Source: Jatrophihabitans sp.
GTDB lineage: Bacteria > Actinomycetota > Actinomycetes > Mycobacteriales > Jatrophihabitantaceae
Length of the DNA stretch: 34,613 nt
Direction: 5' to 3'
Assembly (NCBI GenBank): GCA_025963285.1
Contig: JAOPUX010000165.1
Coordinates: forward strand, 1 to 34,613
In this document: piece by piece, positions 1 to 8,154 of the stretch
Layout: each line of letters begins with the position of its first letter
How positions within the stretch are numbered: position 1 is the stretch's first letter
Program-made: the position numbers and the translations under genes
The notes under the pieces: model-generated
The model's input: only the letters and a program-made list of their open reading frames with translations
Databases searched by the model: none
What the model was told of the DNA's origin: nothing

Positions 1-106
1 GGGCCAGCGCGGCATCGTCGACGGTGGCGTCTGCCTCCTGAGCGAGCAGGACGCGCGCCGCGGCCCGCAGCTCATGCAGCGCCTCCAGCTCAGCCGTCGC
101 ACCCAT
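1..106 (-). CDS. Partial hypothetical protein, N-terminal fragment
   Basis: An open frame runs from an ATG at 106 off the left edge with no stop. It gives about 35 residues beginning MGATAELEALHELRAAAR, which look like an amphipathic, Ala/Leu/Glu-rich helix. A GGAGA stretch nine bases upstream on the minus strand could be its ribosome site; a second in-frame ATG lies at 115. It has the same orientation as the next three genes. The family is not recognisable from so short a piece. The call rests on uninterrupted reading, plausible composition and the Shine-Dalgarno-like sequence. Confidence 0.4.
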   Translation of the reverse strand, partial: MGATAELEALHELRAAARVLLAQEADATVDDAALA

Positions 107-171
107 GCCCGACATTCTCCGCCGTCGGGCTCAGCGGCAGCGACGAGGCGGCCGGGGGCGACGAGCCAGAC

Positions 172-741
172 CTAGTGACCGTGCCCACCTGCATGCCCTC
201 CCGCCGCATGTCCGCCGGTGTGCACCGCATGGTGCACAGCGTGGTGCACCTGGGAATGCACCTGATGGTGAACCTGGGAGTGAACATGGCTGCGCACATG
301 GTCGTGGATCCGTGCGCCGACGTCCGGCAACGGCTCGCCCGCACCCGCCTCGCCGTTCGCGCGTCGACGAAGTCCCTCCTCGATCCCGACCCGAATGCGT
401 GGGTCGGCGTCGACGGACGCCGCGAGTCGCCGGGCGCCCCTGCTCCTCGCCCATGACTCGAACGCCTGGTGGATCCCATCCACCGCGTACTCGTCCGGGT
501 CGGACAGCATGGGGAATCCGGTTCGATCAAGCATCGCGTAGAACCGCGCGCGGCTGTAACGGTGCTGGGCTGCGGCCCGGCTGTGGTCGACCTGCTCCGG
601 CCTCCCCTCGAGGAACCCTTCGCCGTCGATCCACCAATCGCTGAGCGCCGAGACCAGCAGCTTTCCTTCCGGCCGTCGGAGCAGGGTCGTCGCCTGGGTG
701 GGGACAAGCCGCGCCCACCACTTGGTCGGTCGCCTTGGCAT
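172..741 (-). CDS. Hypothetical protein with histidine-rich C-terminal tail
   Basis: A 189-residue soluble protein if started at ATG 741 (a TTG at 759 would add six residues). I do not recognise the body (residues 1-145), which holds a Trp/Asp-rich patch (SDWWIDGEGFLEG) and a stretch beginning RYSRARFYAMLDRTGFP. The last 44 residues (146-189) contain 16 histidines, first as a VHxx/VHHA four-residue repeat and then as GGH triplets. The DNA under this tail has a matching 12-bp periodicity. Such tails bind Ni, Zn or Cu ions in known metallochaperones, so metal storage or delivery is possible, but no metal enzyme lies beside it. No signal peptide or membrane segment is seen. The opposite strand is also open here, so the coding call is good but not certain. 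Confidence 0.6.
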   Translation of the reverse strand: MPRRPTKWWARLVPTQATTLLRRPEGKLLVSALSDWWIDGEGFLEGRPEQVDHSRAAAQHRYSRARFYAMLDRTGFPMLSDPDEYAVDGIHQAFESWARSRGARRLAASVDADPRIRVGIEEGLRRRANGEAGAGEPLPDVGARIHDHVRSHVHSQVHHQVHSQVHHAVHHAVHTGGHAAGGHAGGHGH

Positions 742-782
742 ACGCACAGGGTGACACAACAGTGACCACGATCCGCGGTTGT

Positions 783-1241
783 TCAGCGGCGACCGGGCGG
801 GTCGGCGAGGACCGCATTGGCCACGACTCCGGCGAGGATGATGAGGATCGCCAACATGAGTGAGACCACGACGATGGCGGTTCCGTCACCGGCATGGTGG
901 TGCGCGAAGCATCGGAGGTCGGTGGTGCCTGACGGGAAGGAAGCCCCGTCCGGGCACGGCACCACGGTCGCCTTGAGCGCCATCCGAAGCCCGACGACCA
1001 CCCCGACAACGGCCAGCGCTATGCCCAGCAAGACTGACCCGACGACCCGCGGACTCGCGATCACGCCTGGCTCGGAGACCACCGTCTGATCCGAGTGCAC
1101 CAAGAGCCCGCCCGCCCGCTGGACGGACTCGAAGGTGGGTAGGCCGCAGCCGTTGCAGATCTGATAGCCCTGCTCGTTGGTGTGAAACCCGAGCTTCACC
1201 TGCTGCACCAAGCCGTGCGAGCAGTAGTTCTGATTAGGCAT
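783..1241 (-). CDS. Small two-helix membrane protein with Cys-pair N-terminus
   Basis: A 152-residue protein with ATG at 1241. The N-terminal domain carries C7-x-H9 and C29-N-G-C32, resembling a small zinc-ribbon knuckle. Two hydrophobic helices follow at about residues 66-87 and 122-146, separated by a short loop with two further cysteines (C95 and C110 by my count). The likely topology is a cytoplasmic metal-binding head, a short external loop and a short Arg-ending tail. I do not recognise the family; proteins of this shape are often annotated only as hypothetical membrane proteins. It lies between the lipoprotein gene upstream (gap 168 bp) and the His-rich protein downstream (gap 41 bp), all on the minus strand, so co-transcription with the His-rich protein is plausible. 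Confidence 0.65.
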   Translation of the reverse strand: MPNQNYCSHGLVQQVKLGFHTNEQGYQICNGCGLPTFESVQRAGGLLVHSDQTVVSEPGVIASPRVVGSVLLGIALAVVGVVVGLRMALKATVVPCPDGASFPSGTTDLRCFAHHHAGDGTAIVVVSLMLAILIILAGVVANAVLADPPGRR

Positions 1242-1409
1242 CGGCTCTCCGCAGACGGTCGGTGGTTCAGCGACTGTACCGATCGAGATCAGTGGCAGCC
1301 CGGGACCGCGAACTCGGCGTCAGCCGCCGGGCGATCAAGAAGATGATCAAGGCCGCTGGCAGCGCTCACCCGCGGCGCCCAGCACCCAGGCTTTCTCCCG
1401 CGCCTGAGG

Positions 1410-2666
1410 TCAGCGGTCCGGTAGCGAAAGCTGCTGCCAGGTGCGGCCTGCGTCGATGGTGCGGTAGAGATGTTCGGGAGCGTAGTGAGTGGGACCGAGG
1501 GCGAAGCCGACTTCCGGGGTGAGGAAGTCGGGTCCGGCCATGTTGTAGCCGCCTGATCCGCCGCGCAGGGCGAGGTGCCAGTGGGCTCCCCCGTCGAGGC
1601 TGACGTGGAGTTCGTAACCCTCACCGCCTTCGCTGACGAAGAAGGCGTGGAAGTTGCCGTTGTCGGCGAGCAGGCCGGGTGCGCCGGTATCGGAGGGGTC
1701 CGCGAGGCGGCTCCAGTCGTGTCCGTCGTCGCCGGAGCCGTAGAGATGGTTCTGGGTGCTGGCTTCCTGGGAGGACTGCTGGCCGTTGTAGCAATCCAGC
1801 AGTAGGGCGTTGGGGTGGTCTAGGGCGACGCTTACCGCGGCTGCTCCTCCGTCGAGGTTGCGGCAGGGGTCGGTGACGCGGGTGAGCCGGTCGCCCTGCA
1901 AAGTGCTGATCCACAGCGCGCCGGCCGGCGCTGGGGTCTGCAGGTCGCCTGCGTTGCGCAGCGGCCCTTCGAGGTCGGAACCGACCTGGAGTACGGCGAG
2001 CGTGTCCTCGCCGGCCGCGATCGTGTAGCCGCGGAGATCCGTGGTGTGCACCCGGGGAAGCGGCAGCGTCGTCGCATGACTACCGCCGATCGCGATGCGG
2101 AGCAGCTCGGGTCCATGGGTCAGGGCGTAGAGGCTGTGGCTGCCGTTGACCACCATGCCCGGCTCGGGGATGAGGACGGTGCCCCAGGTATGCCCACCGT
2201 CGGTGGTGACGAGGCCACAGCCGGACGAGCAGCTCGACGTGATGAAGAGGTAGCCGTCGCGGTGATTGAGGAAGTCGAGCTCGGCGAGACCCTCCACGAC
2301 GTCAGAGGTGTCGCGGCTCGCTGGCAGGTGCAGCGTGCTGGTCAGCGTCGTCCAGTGGGCGCCGGCATTGGTCGTGTGCGAGATCCGGGCGCAGCCCGTG
2401 CAGCTACCGGGGCTGAGAGCCCAGCCCTCGTCTGCGGTGACGAAGCTGATCGATTGCGGCCCGGCCGATCCATCCGGAAGAGCCGCGCCAGCGGTCTGGG
2501 CGCTGGAGGAGCTGGCTGAACCGCTCGTCGCGGGCGTCGTCGGCGACGTCGCTATCGGCGGGGAACCCGTCAGGTGGCCGGAAGGAGAGGCACCAGTGCG
2601 CGCTGTACATCCCGTGACAACCACAAGCAGCACAAGCACGAGCAGTACAACCCTCTTCGGCCCCAT
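1410..2666 (-). CDS. Secreted lipoprotein with Ycf48/BNR-type beta-propeller repeats
   Basis: A 418-residue lipoprotein starting at ATG 2666. A Lys-Arg N-terminus, a Leu/Val helix and the lipobox VTGC (Cys20) predict lipidation on the outer face of the membrane. A Ser/Thr/Pro-rich linker (about 21-70) follows. The rest shows repeated propeller blades: SISFVTADEGWAL, then LDFLNHRDGYLF with TTDGGHTWG, and near the C-terminus DFLTPEVGFAL with RTIDAGRTWQQL. The D-G-G-x-T-W Asp-box signatures are typical of BNR/sialidase-like and Ycf48-like folds. Actinobacterial members usually have no known enzyme activity and may be binding scaffolds, so 'sialidase' would overstate the case. It is divergent from the GH16 gene. 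Confidence 0.8.
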   Translation of the reverse strand: MGPKRVVLLVLVLLVVVTGCTARTGASPSGHLTGSPPIATSPTTPATSGSASSSSAQTAGAALPDGSAGPQSISFVTADEGWALSPGSCTGCARISHTTNAGAHWTTLTSTLHLPASRDTSDVVEGLAELDFLNHRDGYLFITSSCSSGCGLVTTDGGHTWGTVLIPEPGMVVNGSHSLYALTHGPELLRIAIGGSHATTLPLPRVHTTDLRGYTIAAGEDTLAVLQVGSDLEGPLRNAGDLQTPAPAGALWISTLQGDRLTRVTDPCRNLDGGAAAVSVALDHPNALLLDCYNGQQSSQEASTQNHLYGSGDDGHDWSRLADPSDTGAPGLLADNGNFHAFFVSEGGEGYELHVSLDGGAHWHLALRGGSGGYNMAGPDFLTPEVGFALGPTHYAPEHLYRTIDAGRTWQQLSLPDR

Positions 2667-2829
2667 GTCGACCTAGACGCTCCCGGCCGACACCGCGTTG
2701 CACGGCTACGCCGAAGCCTTGGCAGTGCAGAGCCTTCAATCACGGCGGACAGTAGACCGGAAAGGCAGCTCAGCCGGGCTCGTGCCCACTCGGCTCTCGT
2801 TTGGTGGCTTTTTAGCCGATTTGGCGGCG

Positions 2830-2854
2830 ACGAGTAACGCTATTGCTCGTTTTT
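2830..2854 (+). terminator. Hairpin plus T-run in the leader of the GH16 gene
   Basis: ACGAGTAA (2830-2837) pairs with TTGCTCGT (2843-2850) over a five-base loop, with one G-T wobble, and is followed directly by a run of T to 2854. This is the form of an intrinsic terminator read on the plus strand. It lies in the 255-bp region between the divergent lipoprotein and GH16 genes, 67 bp before the GH16 start, so it is not at the end of any visible gene. It could be an attenuator in the GH16 leader or end a short RNA. The region is less GC-rich than its surroundings. Confidence 0.45.
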
Positions 2855-2921
2855 ACGCCTACTTCACGTCGGGTATGAATGGTCATTCGGCGGGGGCCGA
2901 GCGCACGCACTGGAGAGCCGA

Positions 2922-3845
2922 ATGCCTCGTCGCCGGTATTGGCGTGATCTGACTGCGCTCGCAGTTGTGGCCGTCATCGCTACAGCCCTATCCTCGCCTG
3001 CTTCTGCCGCACCGGGCGGAAAGCCGGGCCCTCCTGGTCACGGGGGGGGAACCACCGCACCAAGCTGTGGCGGCACGACGATCTACAAGTCCACTGGTTC
3101 TGCGTGGACGTGCACCTTCGATGACGAATTCAGTGGAACAAGTTTGGACACGTCGCTGTGGGCTCCCGTGGTGACCTCGACGAACGGATACCACTCCGGA
3201 GCAGAGTGTTTCGTGAACAGCCCGAACAACATCTCTGAGTCCGGTGGCTACCTGCGGCTGACCACCCGCGCTGAGGCAGCACCGTTCACCTGCTCCGATC
3301 CGCTTGGTAACTACTCGACCCAGTACACCAGCGGCGCCATCACGACGTACGGGAAGTTCAGCCAGACCTACGGGCGGTTCGAGATCCGGGCAGCCTTCCC
3401 AGCAGCGACCGCGGCCGGATTGCAGTCTTCACTCTGGCTCGACCCGAACAACGGCGCCAAGTACGGGGCGTGGCCGGCCTCGGGCGAGATCGACGTCGCC
3501 GAGTTCTACAGCCAGTACCCCGATCGCGTGATCCCCTACATCCATTACCTGCCTGCCACGCCGGACCCGAACGTCACCAACACCGTCTGCCTCATCACCC
3601 CGAGCCAGTTCCACAGCTACGTGCTCCAGTGGACGACGAACCAGCTGACGGTCAGCTTCGACGGCACGAGCTGCCTGGTGGATACGTGGAACCCGGCGGC
3701 GCCGCTAGTGGCTCCACAGCCGTTCGATCAGTCGTTCTTCGTCGCGCTCACTCAGGCACTCGGCGTGGGCAGCAACGTGTTCGGTTCGACGTCGACGCCC
3801 CTGCCGGCCACCACCCAGATCGACTATGTCCGAGCCTGGAAGTGA
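2922..3845 (+). CDS. Secreted glycoside hydrolase family 16 (beta-glucanase-like)
   Basis: A 307-residue exported enzyme. ATG 2922 follows a GGAGAG ribosome site five bases upstream. A signal peptide (about 1-30, ending ASA) and a Gly/Pro-rich linker precede the catalytic jelly-roll. The GH16 signature GEIDVAEF gives the nucleophile Glu189, the helper Asp191 and the acid/base Glu194, matching the ExDxxE consensus. Other family features are DDEFSGTSLDTSLW near the start, YGRFEIRAAFP, SSLWLDP before the active site, and a C-terminal QIDYVRAWK. Laminarinase or endo-1,3(4)-beta-glucanase is the usual activity, but substrate cannot be fixed from sequence. No carbohydrate-binding module or anchor is present, so it is probably released. 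Confidence 0.9.
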   Translation: MPRRRYWRDLTALAVVAVIATALSSPASAAPGGKPGPPGHGGGTTAPSCGGTTIYKSTGSAWTCTFDDEFSGTSLDTSLWAPVVTSTNGYHSGAECFVNSPNNISESGGYLRLTTRAEAAPFTCSDPLGNYSTQYTSGAITTYGKFSQTYGRFEIRAAFPAATAAGLQSSLWLDPNNGAKYGAWPASGEIDVAEFYSQYPDRVIPYIHYLPATPDPNVTNTVCLITPSQFHSYVLQWTTNQLTVSFDGTSCLVDTWNPAAPLVAPQPFDQSFFVALTQALGVGSNVFGSTSTPLPATTQIDYVRAWK

Positions 3846-4020
3846 CACCCGGCGCCGACTCGTCCCTGCTGCGCGGCGAACTCCGCGAACCCACCGCTGG
3901 TCTGTTCCACGGTCCTATAAGACGCCCCCACCCGATCCGCTGTCTCCACAGCACAACTAATCCGTTGAACCGACCACGGCTCGCTGCATCCGGCGTTCGG
4001 AGGTGAGGCAGGATCAAATC

Positions 4021-4482
4021 GTGCCGACCCTGCTCATCGTCCATCACACGGCCTCACCCGCTATGCACGCGAGCCTGGATGCCGTGCTGGCGGGCGTCCG
4101 CGTCGAAGGCTTGGAAGCGGTGGAGGCCCGCGTCCGGCCGGCATTGACCGCGTCGGTCCTGGACCTGCTCGAAGCCGATGGCATCCTGCTCGGCACGCCC
4201 GCGAACATCGGCTACATGTCGGGCGCGCTGAAGTTCTTCTTCGACAACGTCTTCTATCCGACACTCACGGCCAAGGTCGGTACCCCGTACGGCCTGTACG
4301 TCCACGGCAACAACGACACCGCGGGTGCCGTCCGAGGTGTCGAGTCGATCGCCCACGCCCTGGGCTGGTCGAAGGTCGCGGAGCCGGTCCTGATCGTCGG
4401 CGCTCCCACGTCAGGAGCCTTGGCTGAGGTCGGAGACCTTGCCTCCACCGTGGCCGCGCACGCAGCCGGACTCCTCAGCTAG
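4021..4482 (+). CDS. Flavodoxin-fold NAD(P)H/FMN oxidoreductase family protein
   Basis: A 153-residue protein of flavodoxin-like fold. The chosen start is GTG 4021, seven bases after an AGGA, which places the first beta-strand (TLLIVHHTAS) at the N-terminus; a GTG at 4003 would add six residues. The segment GTPANIGYMSGALKFFFDNVFYP matches the FMN-binding and dimer region of small NADPH-dependent FMN reductases and WrbA-like proteins. A second loop, LYVHGNNDT, could contact flavin. It acts in the cytosol, and its substrate is unknown. It ends 58 bp before dnaE2, which has its own promoter signals, so shared regulation is not implied. Confidence 0.75.
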   Translation: MPTLLIVHHTASPAMHASLDAVLAGVRVEGLEAVEARVRPALTASVLDLLEADGILLGTPANIGYMSGALKFFFDNVFYPTLTAKVGTPYGLYVHGNNDTAGAVRGVESIAHALGWSKVAEPVLIVGAPTSGALAEVGDLASTVAAHAAGLLS

Positions 4483-4514
4483 TCCGTTGGCAGGTCAAGC
4501 CGGCCTGGACTATA

Positions 4515-4530
4515 TCGAACAAATATTCTA
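4515..4530 (+). promoter_or_regulatory. LexA-like SOS box before dnaE2
   Basis: TCGAAC-AAAT-ATTCTA fits the actinobacterial/Bacillus-type LexA box TCGAAC-N4-GTTCGA, with a perfect left half and four of six matches on the right. It ends ten bases before the dnaE2 ATG and overlaps a TATTCT candidate -10 element (4524-4529). LexA binding here would block transcription. dnaE2 is a known SOS gene in mycobacteria, which supports the assignment. Confidence 0.6.
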
Positions 4531-4540
4531 TTCTGACGCG

Positions 4541-7500
4541 ATGGGCTGGCAGAACCCCGCGATCCCGTGGCGGGAACTCGAACGCCGCCTCTCCGGGCGC
4601 CCGGGCTCCGACGCGCCTGAACCTGACGGCGGCGACTCCCCCGCCTGGTCACGCAAACGCGCGCCGTATGTCCCCGCGCCTGAGCCGCTGGAGCACCGGC
4701 CCAGCAGCGTGGCCTACGGCGAGCTGCACACGCACTCCTCCTTCAGCTTCCTCGACGGCGCCTCCTCACCGGAGGAGCTGGCCGAGGAGGCGTCACGGCT
4801 CGGTCTCACCTCGCTGACGCTCACCGATCACGACGGCATGTACGGCGTGGTCCGCTTCTCCGAGGCGGCTGAGGCGCTGGGGCTGCAGACCGGCTTCGGA
4901 GCCGAACTCTCCCTCGACGTGCCCGCCCCGAGGACGCAGTCCGAGCGGCTGATCGCAGCCCGCGTCGGCGTGCCCGACCCGCCCGGTCAGCACCTGCTGG
5001 CCCTGGCCCGCGACCCCGAGGGCTACGCCAGGTTGTGCCGCACGATCAGCACGGCCCAGCTACGGGGCGGGGCGAAGGGGCGGCCCGTCTACGACCTCGA
5101 CGAGGTGAGCGCCGCGGCCGACGGGCGCTGGCTGGTGCTCACCGGCTGCCGCAAGGGTGCAGTGCGCCATGCCCTGGACAGCGGCGGTGTGGATGCGGCC
5201 CGCGGCGCGCTCGACGAGCTCGTGCGCCGCTTCGGCCACGACAACGTCGCTGTCGAACTCACCCACGAGCTCGATCCCCAGGCCGACCAACGCTTCGATG
5301 CGCTGGCCATGATCGCCGGTGAGCGCGGGCTGCCGCTGGTGGCCACGACCGCCGCGCACTACCACGCTCCACCACGCCGTCCCCTGGCCACTGCGATGGC
5401 AGCAGTGCGCGCTCGGAGCAGCCTGGACGACCTCGACGGCTGGCTGCCCGCCTGGGCCGGTCAGCATCTGCGCAACGGTGACGAGATGGCGGCCCGCTTC
5501 GCCCGCTGGCCCGGCGCCGTCGAGAATGCCAACCGGCTGGCGTCTGAGATCGCCTTCCCGCTCAAGCTCATCGCCCCCGATCTGCCGCCGTTCCCCTGTC
5601 CGGACGGGCTCACCGAGATGCAGTACCTACGCGAACTCACCTACCGCGGCGCGGCCAAGCGCTTCGGCGGTAAGGACCACGAACAGCGAGCGCGGGAGAT
5701 GCTCGAACACGAGCTGGCGATCATCGAGGAGCTGCACTTCCCCGGCTACTTCCTCGTGGTGTGGGACATCGTGCAGTTCTGCCGTCGCAGCAACATCCTC
5801 TGCCAGGGCCGGGGCTCGGCCGCGAACTCGGCGGTCTGTTACGCCTTGGAGGTCACGGCCGTCGACCCCGTCTTCTACGAGTTGATGTTCGAGCGCTTCC
5901 TCGCCCCCGAGCGCGGTGAGCCACCAGACATCGACATCGACATCGAGTCCGACCGGCGCGAGGAGGTGATCCAGTACGTCTACGGACTGCATGGACGCGA
6001 GCACGCCGCACAGGTGGCCAACGTGATCACCTACCGCCCCAAATCAGCGGTGCGCGACATCGCCCGTGCCCTCGGCTACTCCCCCGGCCAGCAGGATGCC
6101 TGGAGCAAGGAGATCGAGCGCGGCTACTACTGGTCCACCAATGCCGAGCAGGACGGAGTGACCACCGAAGAGGAGCTGGCCGACGTGCCACCGCTGGTCG
6201 TGCAGCTCGCCGGCGAACTGCAGAACACCCCGCGGCACCTGGGCATCCACTCCGGCGGCATGGTGATGTGCGACCGGCCGGTGGTCGAGGTCTGCCCCGT
6301 CGAGTGGGGCCGGCTCTCTGCTCCCTTGGCGAACGGAATCCGCGGGCCGGCCCGCACGGTGCTGCAGTGGGACAAGGATGACTGCGCCGAGATCGGGTTG
6401 GTGAAGTTCGACCTGCTGGGCCTGGGCATGCTCTCGGCGATCCAGTACACCTTCGAACTGATCACCGAGTACCACGGCATCACCTATGACCTCGACTCCA
6501 TCCCCAAGGAGTCGGAGTGCGTCTACGACATGCTCTGCGAGGCGGACACGATCGGCGTCTTCCAGGTGGAGTCGCGTGCCCAGATGGCCACCCTGCCGCG
6601 GCTGCGACCGCGCAAGTTCTACGACCTCGCCGTCGAGGTGGCCCTCATCCGCCCCGGGCCGATCCAGGGCAACTCCGTGCACCCCTACATCCGGCGGCGC
6701 AGTGGCGAGGAGAAGGTCACCTATCCCCACCCGCTGCTGGAGGAACCGCTGAAGCGGACGCTCGGCATCCCGCTCTTCCAGGAGCAGCTGATGCAGCTGG
6801 CCGTCGCCGTCGCCGACTTCACGCCGTCAGAGGCCGACCAGCTCCGGCGCGCGATGGGATCGAAGCGGTCCCGCGACAAGATCGACGCGCTGCGCATCCG
6901 TCTCTACGACGGCATGGCGGCCAACGGCATCACGGGCACGAAGGCCGACGAGATCTACGAGCGGATCAAGGCCTTCGCCGCCTTCGGCTTCGCCGAGTCA
7001 CATTCGATCTCCTTCGCCCTGCTCGTCTACGCCTCGTCGTGGTTGAAGCGGCACTACCCGGCGGCGTTCTGTGCTGCCCTGCTCAACGCCCAGCCGATGG
7101 GCTTCTACTCGCCGCAGTCACTGGTGCACGACGCCAAGCGGCACGGCGTCACCGTGCTCAAGCCGTCACTGCTGCACTCGCTGGCAGCGGCCTCACTCGC
7201 CTGGCCCCCCGATCGTGCAACTTCTGCCGCCGCGGCGCCGGCAGAAGTTGCACAATCGTGTGGCTGCGTCGATCCGGCCCAGCCTGCGGTACGGCTCGGG
7301 CTCGACAGCGTCCGGTCGATAGGCGCTGAGCTGGCCGAGCAGATCGTCGCCGAGCGGCAGGCCCACGGCGCGTACACCTCGATGGCCGACCTGGCGCGAC
7401 GCGTCGGGCTGTCAGCCGATCAGGTCGAGGCGCTGGCCACCGCCGACGCCTTCGACGACTTCGACCTCACCCGACGCGAGGCGCTCTGGGCAGCGGGGGC

Positions 7501-7990
7501 AGCAGCCACCGCACGCCCCGGCCAGCTCGACGTCGAGATCTTCTCCGAGGAGCCGCCGGCTGGGCTGCCCGAGCTCACCCAACCCGAGCAGCTGATCGCC
7601 GACATGTGGGCCACCGGCATCACCACGTCGATGTACCCCACCGCACTGATCCGCCCGCGCCTCGACTCCCTCGGCGTCCTCACCCACGAGCAGCTGTACG
7701 CGCTGCCCAACCACACCCGCGTGACGATCGGCGGAGTGGTGACGCATCGGCAGCGGCCGGCCACCGCCCGGGGCGTCACCTTTCTCAACATCGAGGACGA
7801 GACGGGCCTGACCAACGTCATCGTCGACGAGGTGGTCTGGGGACGTTACCGGCGCGTGGCACGGGAGTCAGGCGGGCTGCTCATCCGCGGGATGCTCGAG
7901 CACACCCGCGAAGGGGTGATCAACGTCCTCGCCGAGCGCATCGACAAGCTCCACCTCGGCCTGCGCACCGTCTCCCGCGACTTCCGGTAG
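4541..7990 (+). CDS. dnaE2: Error-prone DNA polymerase III alpha subunit DnaE2 (ImuC)
   Basis: A 1149-residue C-family polymerase for translesion synthesis after DNA damage. The chosen start is ATG 4541, just after the LexA-like box. No Shine-Dalgarno is visible, so translation may be near leaderless. An N-terminal extension (1-55) precedes the PHP domain, which starts YGELHTHSSFSFLDGA (about 59-74). The palm carries Asp463, Asp465 and Asp467 in PDIDIDIES. The fingers and beta-binding region follow, then helix-hairpin-helix (about 925-965) and an OB fold (VTIGGVVTHRQRPATA, about 1059 on). Residues about 890-906 are encoded by a palindromic insertion with no counterpart in the DnaE2 proteins I know, which helps explain the length above the usual 1050-1100. 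The partners imuA' and imuB are not beside it. Confidence 0.95.
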   Translation: MGWQNPAIPWRELERRLSGRPGSDAPEPDGGDSPAWSRKRAPYVPAPEPLEHRPSSVAYGELHTHSSFSFLDGASSPEELAEEASRLGLTSLTLTDHDGMYGVVRFSEAAEALGLQTGFGAELSLDVPAPRTQSERLIAARVGVPDPPGQHLLALARDPEGYARLCRTISTAQLRGGAKGRPVYDLDEVSAAADGRWLVLTGCRKGAVRHALDSGGVDAARGALDELVRRFGHDNVAVELTHELDPQADQRFDALAMIAGERGLPLVATTAAHYHAPPRRPLATAMAAVRARSSLDDLDGWLPAWAGQHLRNGDEMAARFARWPGAVENANRLASEIAFPLKLIAPDLPPFPCPDGLTEMQYLRELTYRGAAKRFGGKDHEQRAREMLEHELAIIEELHFPGYFLVVWDIVQFCRRSNILCQGRGSAANSAVCYALEVTAVDPVFYELMFERFLAPERGEPPDIDIDIESDRREEVIQYVYGLHGREHAAQVANVITYRPKSAVRDIARALGYSPGQQDAWSKEIERGYYWSTNAEQDGVTTEEELADVPPLVVQLAGELQNTPRHLGIHSGGMVMCDRPVVEVCPVEWGRLSAPLANGIRGPARTVLQWDKDDCAEIGLVKFDLLGLGMLSAIQYTFELITEYHGITYDLDSIPKESECVYDMLCEADTIGVFQVESRAQMATLPRLRPRKFYDLAVEVALIRPGPIQGNSVHPYIRRRSGEEKVTYPHPLLEEPLKRTLGIPLFQEQLMQLAVAVADFTPSEADQLRRAMGSKRSRDKIDALRIRLYDGMAANGITGTKADEIYERIKAFAAFGFAESHSISFALLVYASSWLKRHYPAAFCAALLNAQPMGFYSPQSLVHDAKRHGVTVLKPSLLHSLAAASLAWPPDRATSAAAAPAEVAQSCGCVDPAQPAVRLGLDSVRSIGAELAEQIVAERQAHGAYTSMADLARRVGLSADQVEALATADAFDDFDLTRREALWAAGAAATARPGQLDVEIFSEEPPAGLPELTQPEQLIADMWATGITTSMYPTALIRPRLDSLGVLTHEQLYALPNHTRVTIGGVVTHRQRPATARGVTFLNIEDETGLTNVIVDEVVWGRYRRVARESGGLLIRGMLEHTREGVINVLAERIDKLHLGLRTVSRDFR
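7210..7258. repeat. 49-bp palindromic element inside dnaE2
   Basis: The left arm CGATCGTGCAACTTCTGCC (7210-7228) and the complementary right arm (7240-7258) match at 18 of 19 positions around an 11-bp GC centre. The element is read in frame as an Ala-rich segment, DRATSAAAAPAEVAQSC. It lies between the polymerase core and the helix-hairpin-helix domain. The low-GC arms contrast with the surrounding gene. This looks like an inserted mobile palindrome tolerated in a linker, similar in principle to the Rickettsia palindromic elements. No second copy is seen in the window. Confidence 0.85.
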
Positions 7991-8019
7991 GGCGCGGAGC
8001 GCCGGTAGGGCCCGGAGCG
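7984..8019. repeat. 18-bp tandem duplication across the dnaE2 stop codon
   Basis: CCGGTAGGGCGCGGAGCG (7984-8001) is followed at once by a copy with one mismatch (8002-8019). The first copy contains the dnaE2 TAG stop. The rest of the 164-bp gap to the convergent TetR gene is GC-rich, with no clear hairpin plus T-run. Confidence 0.7.
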
Positions 8020-8154
8020 GAGGTGTAGCCGCCGGGCCGGGGCGGCGATGGGAGCGCGCGGAGCGTGGACGGGTCTGACGGGAGCCCGAGGAACGAGGGC
8101 GGATGGTGGCGCAGCGCGCACTCACGCCCGCTCCGGCCCAGACCGAGACCAGAC

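Noticed and set aside
175-456. Plus-strand Met/His/Val-rich frame opposite the His-rich tail
   Set aside because: It has no continuation with protein-like composition, while the minus frame extends into an ordered 145-residue body.
1262-1522. Plus-strand frame with a helix-turn-helix-like stretch (RELGVSRRAIKKMIKAAG)
   Set aside because: The helix-like part fits the 168-bp gap, but the frame then runs antisense into the lipoprotein gene and has no ribosome site; at best a decayed fragment.
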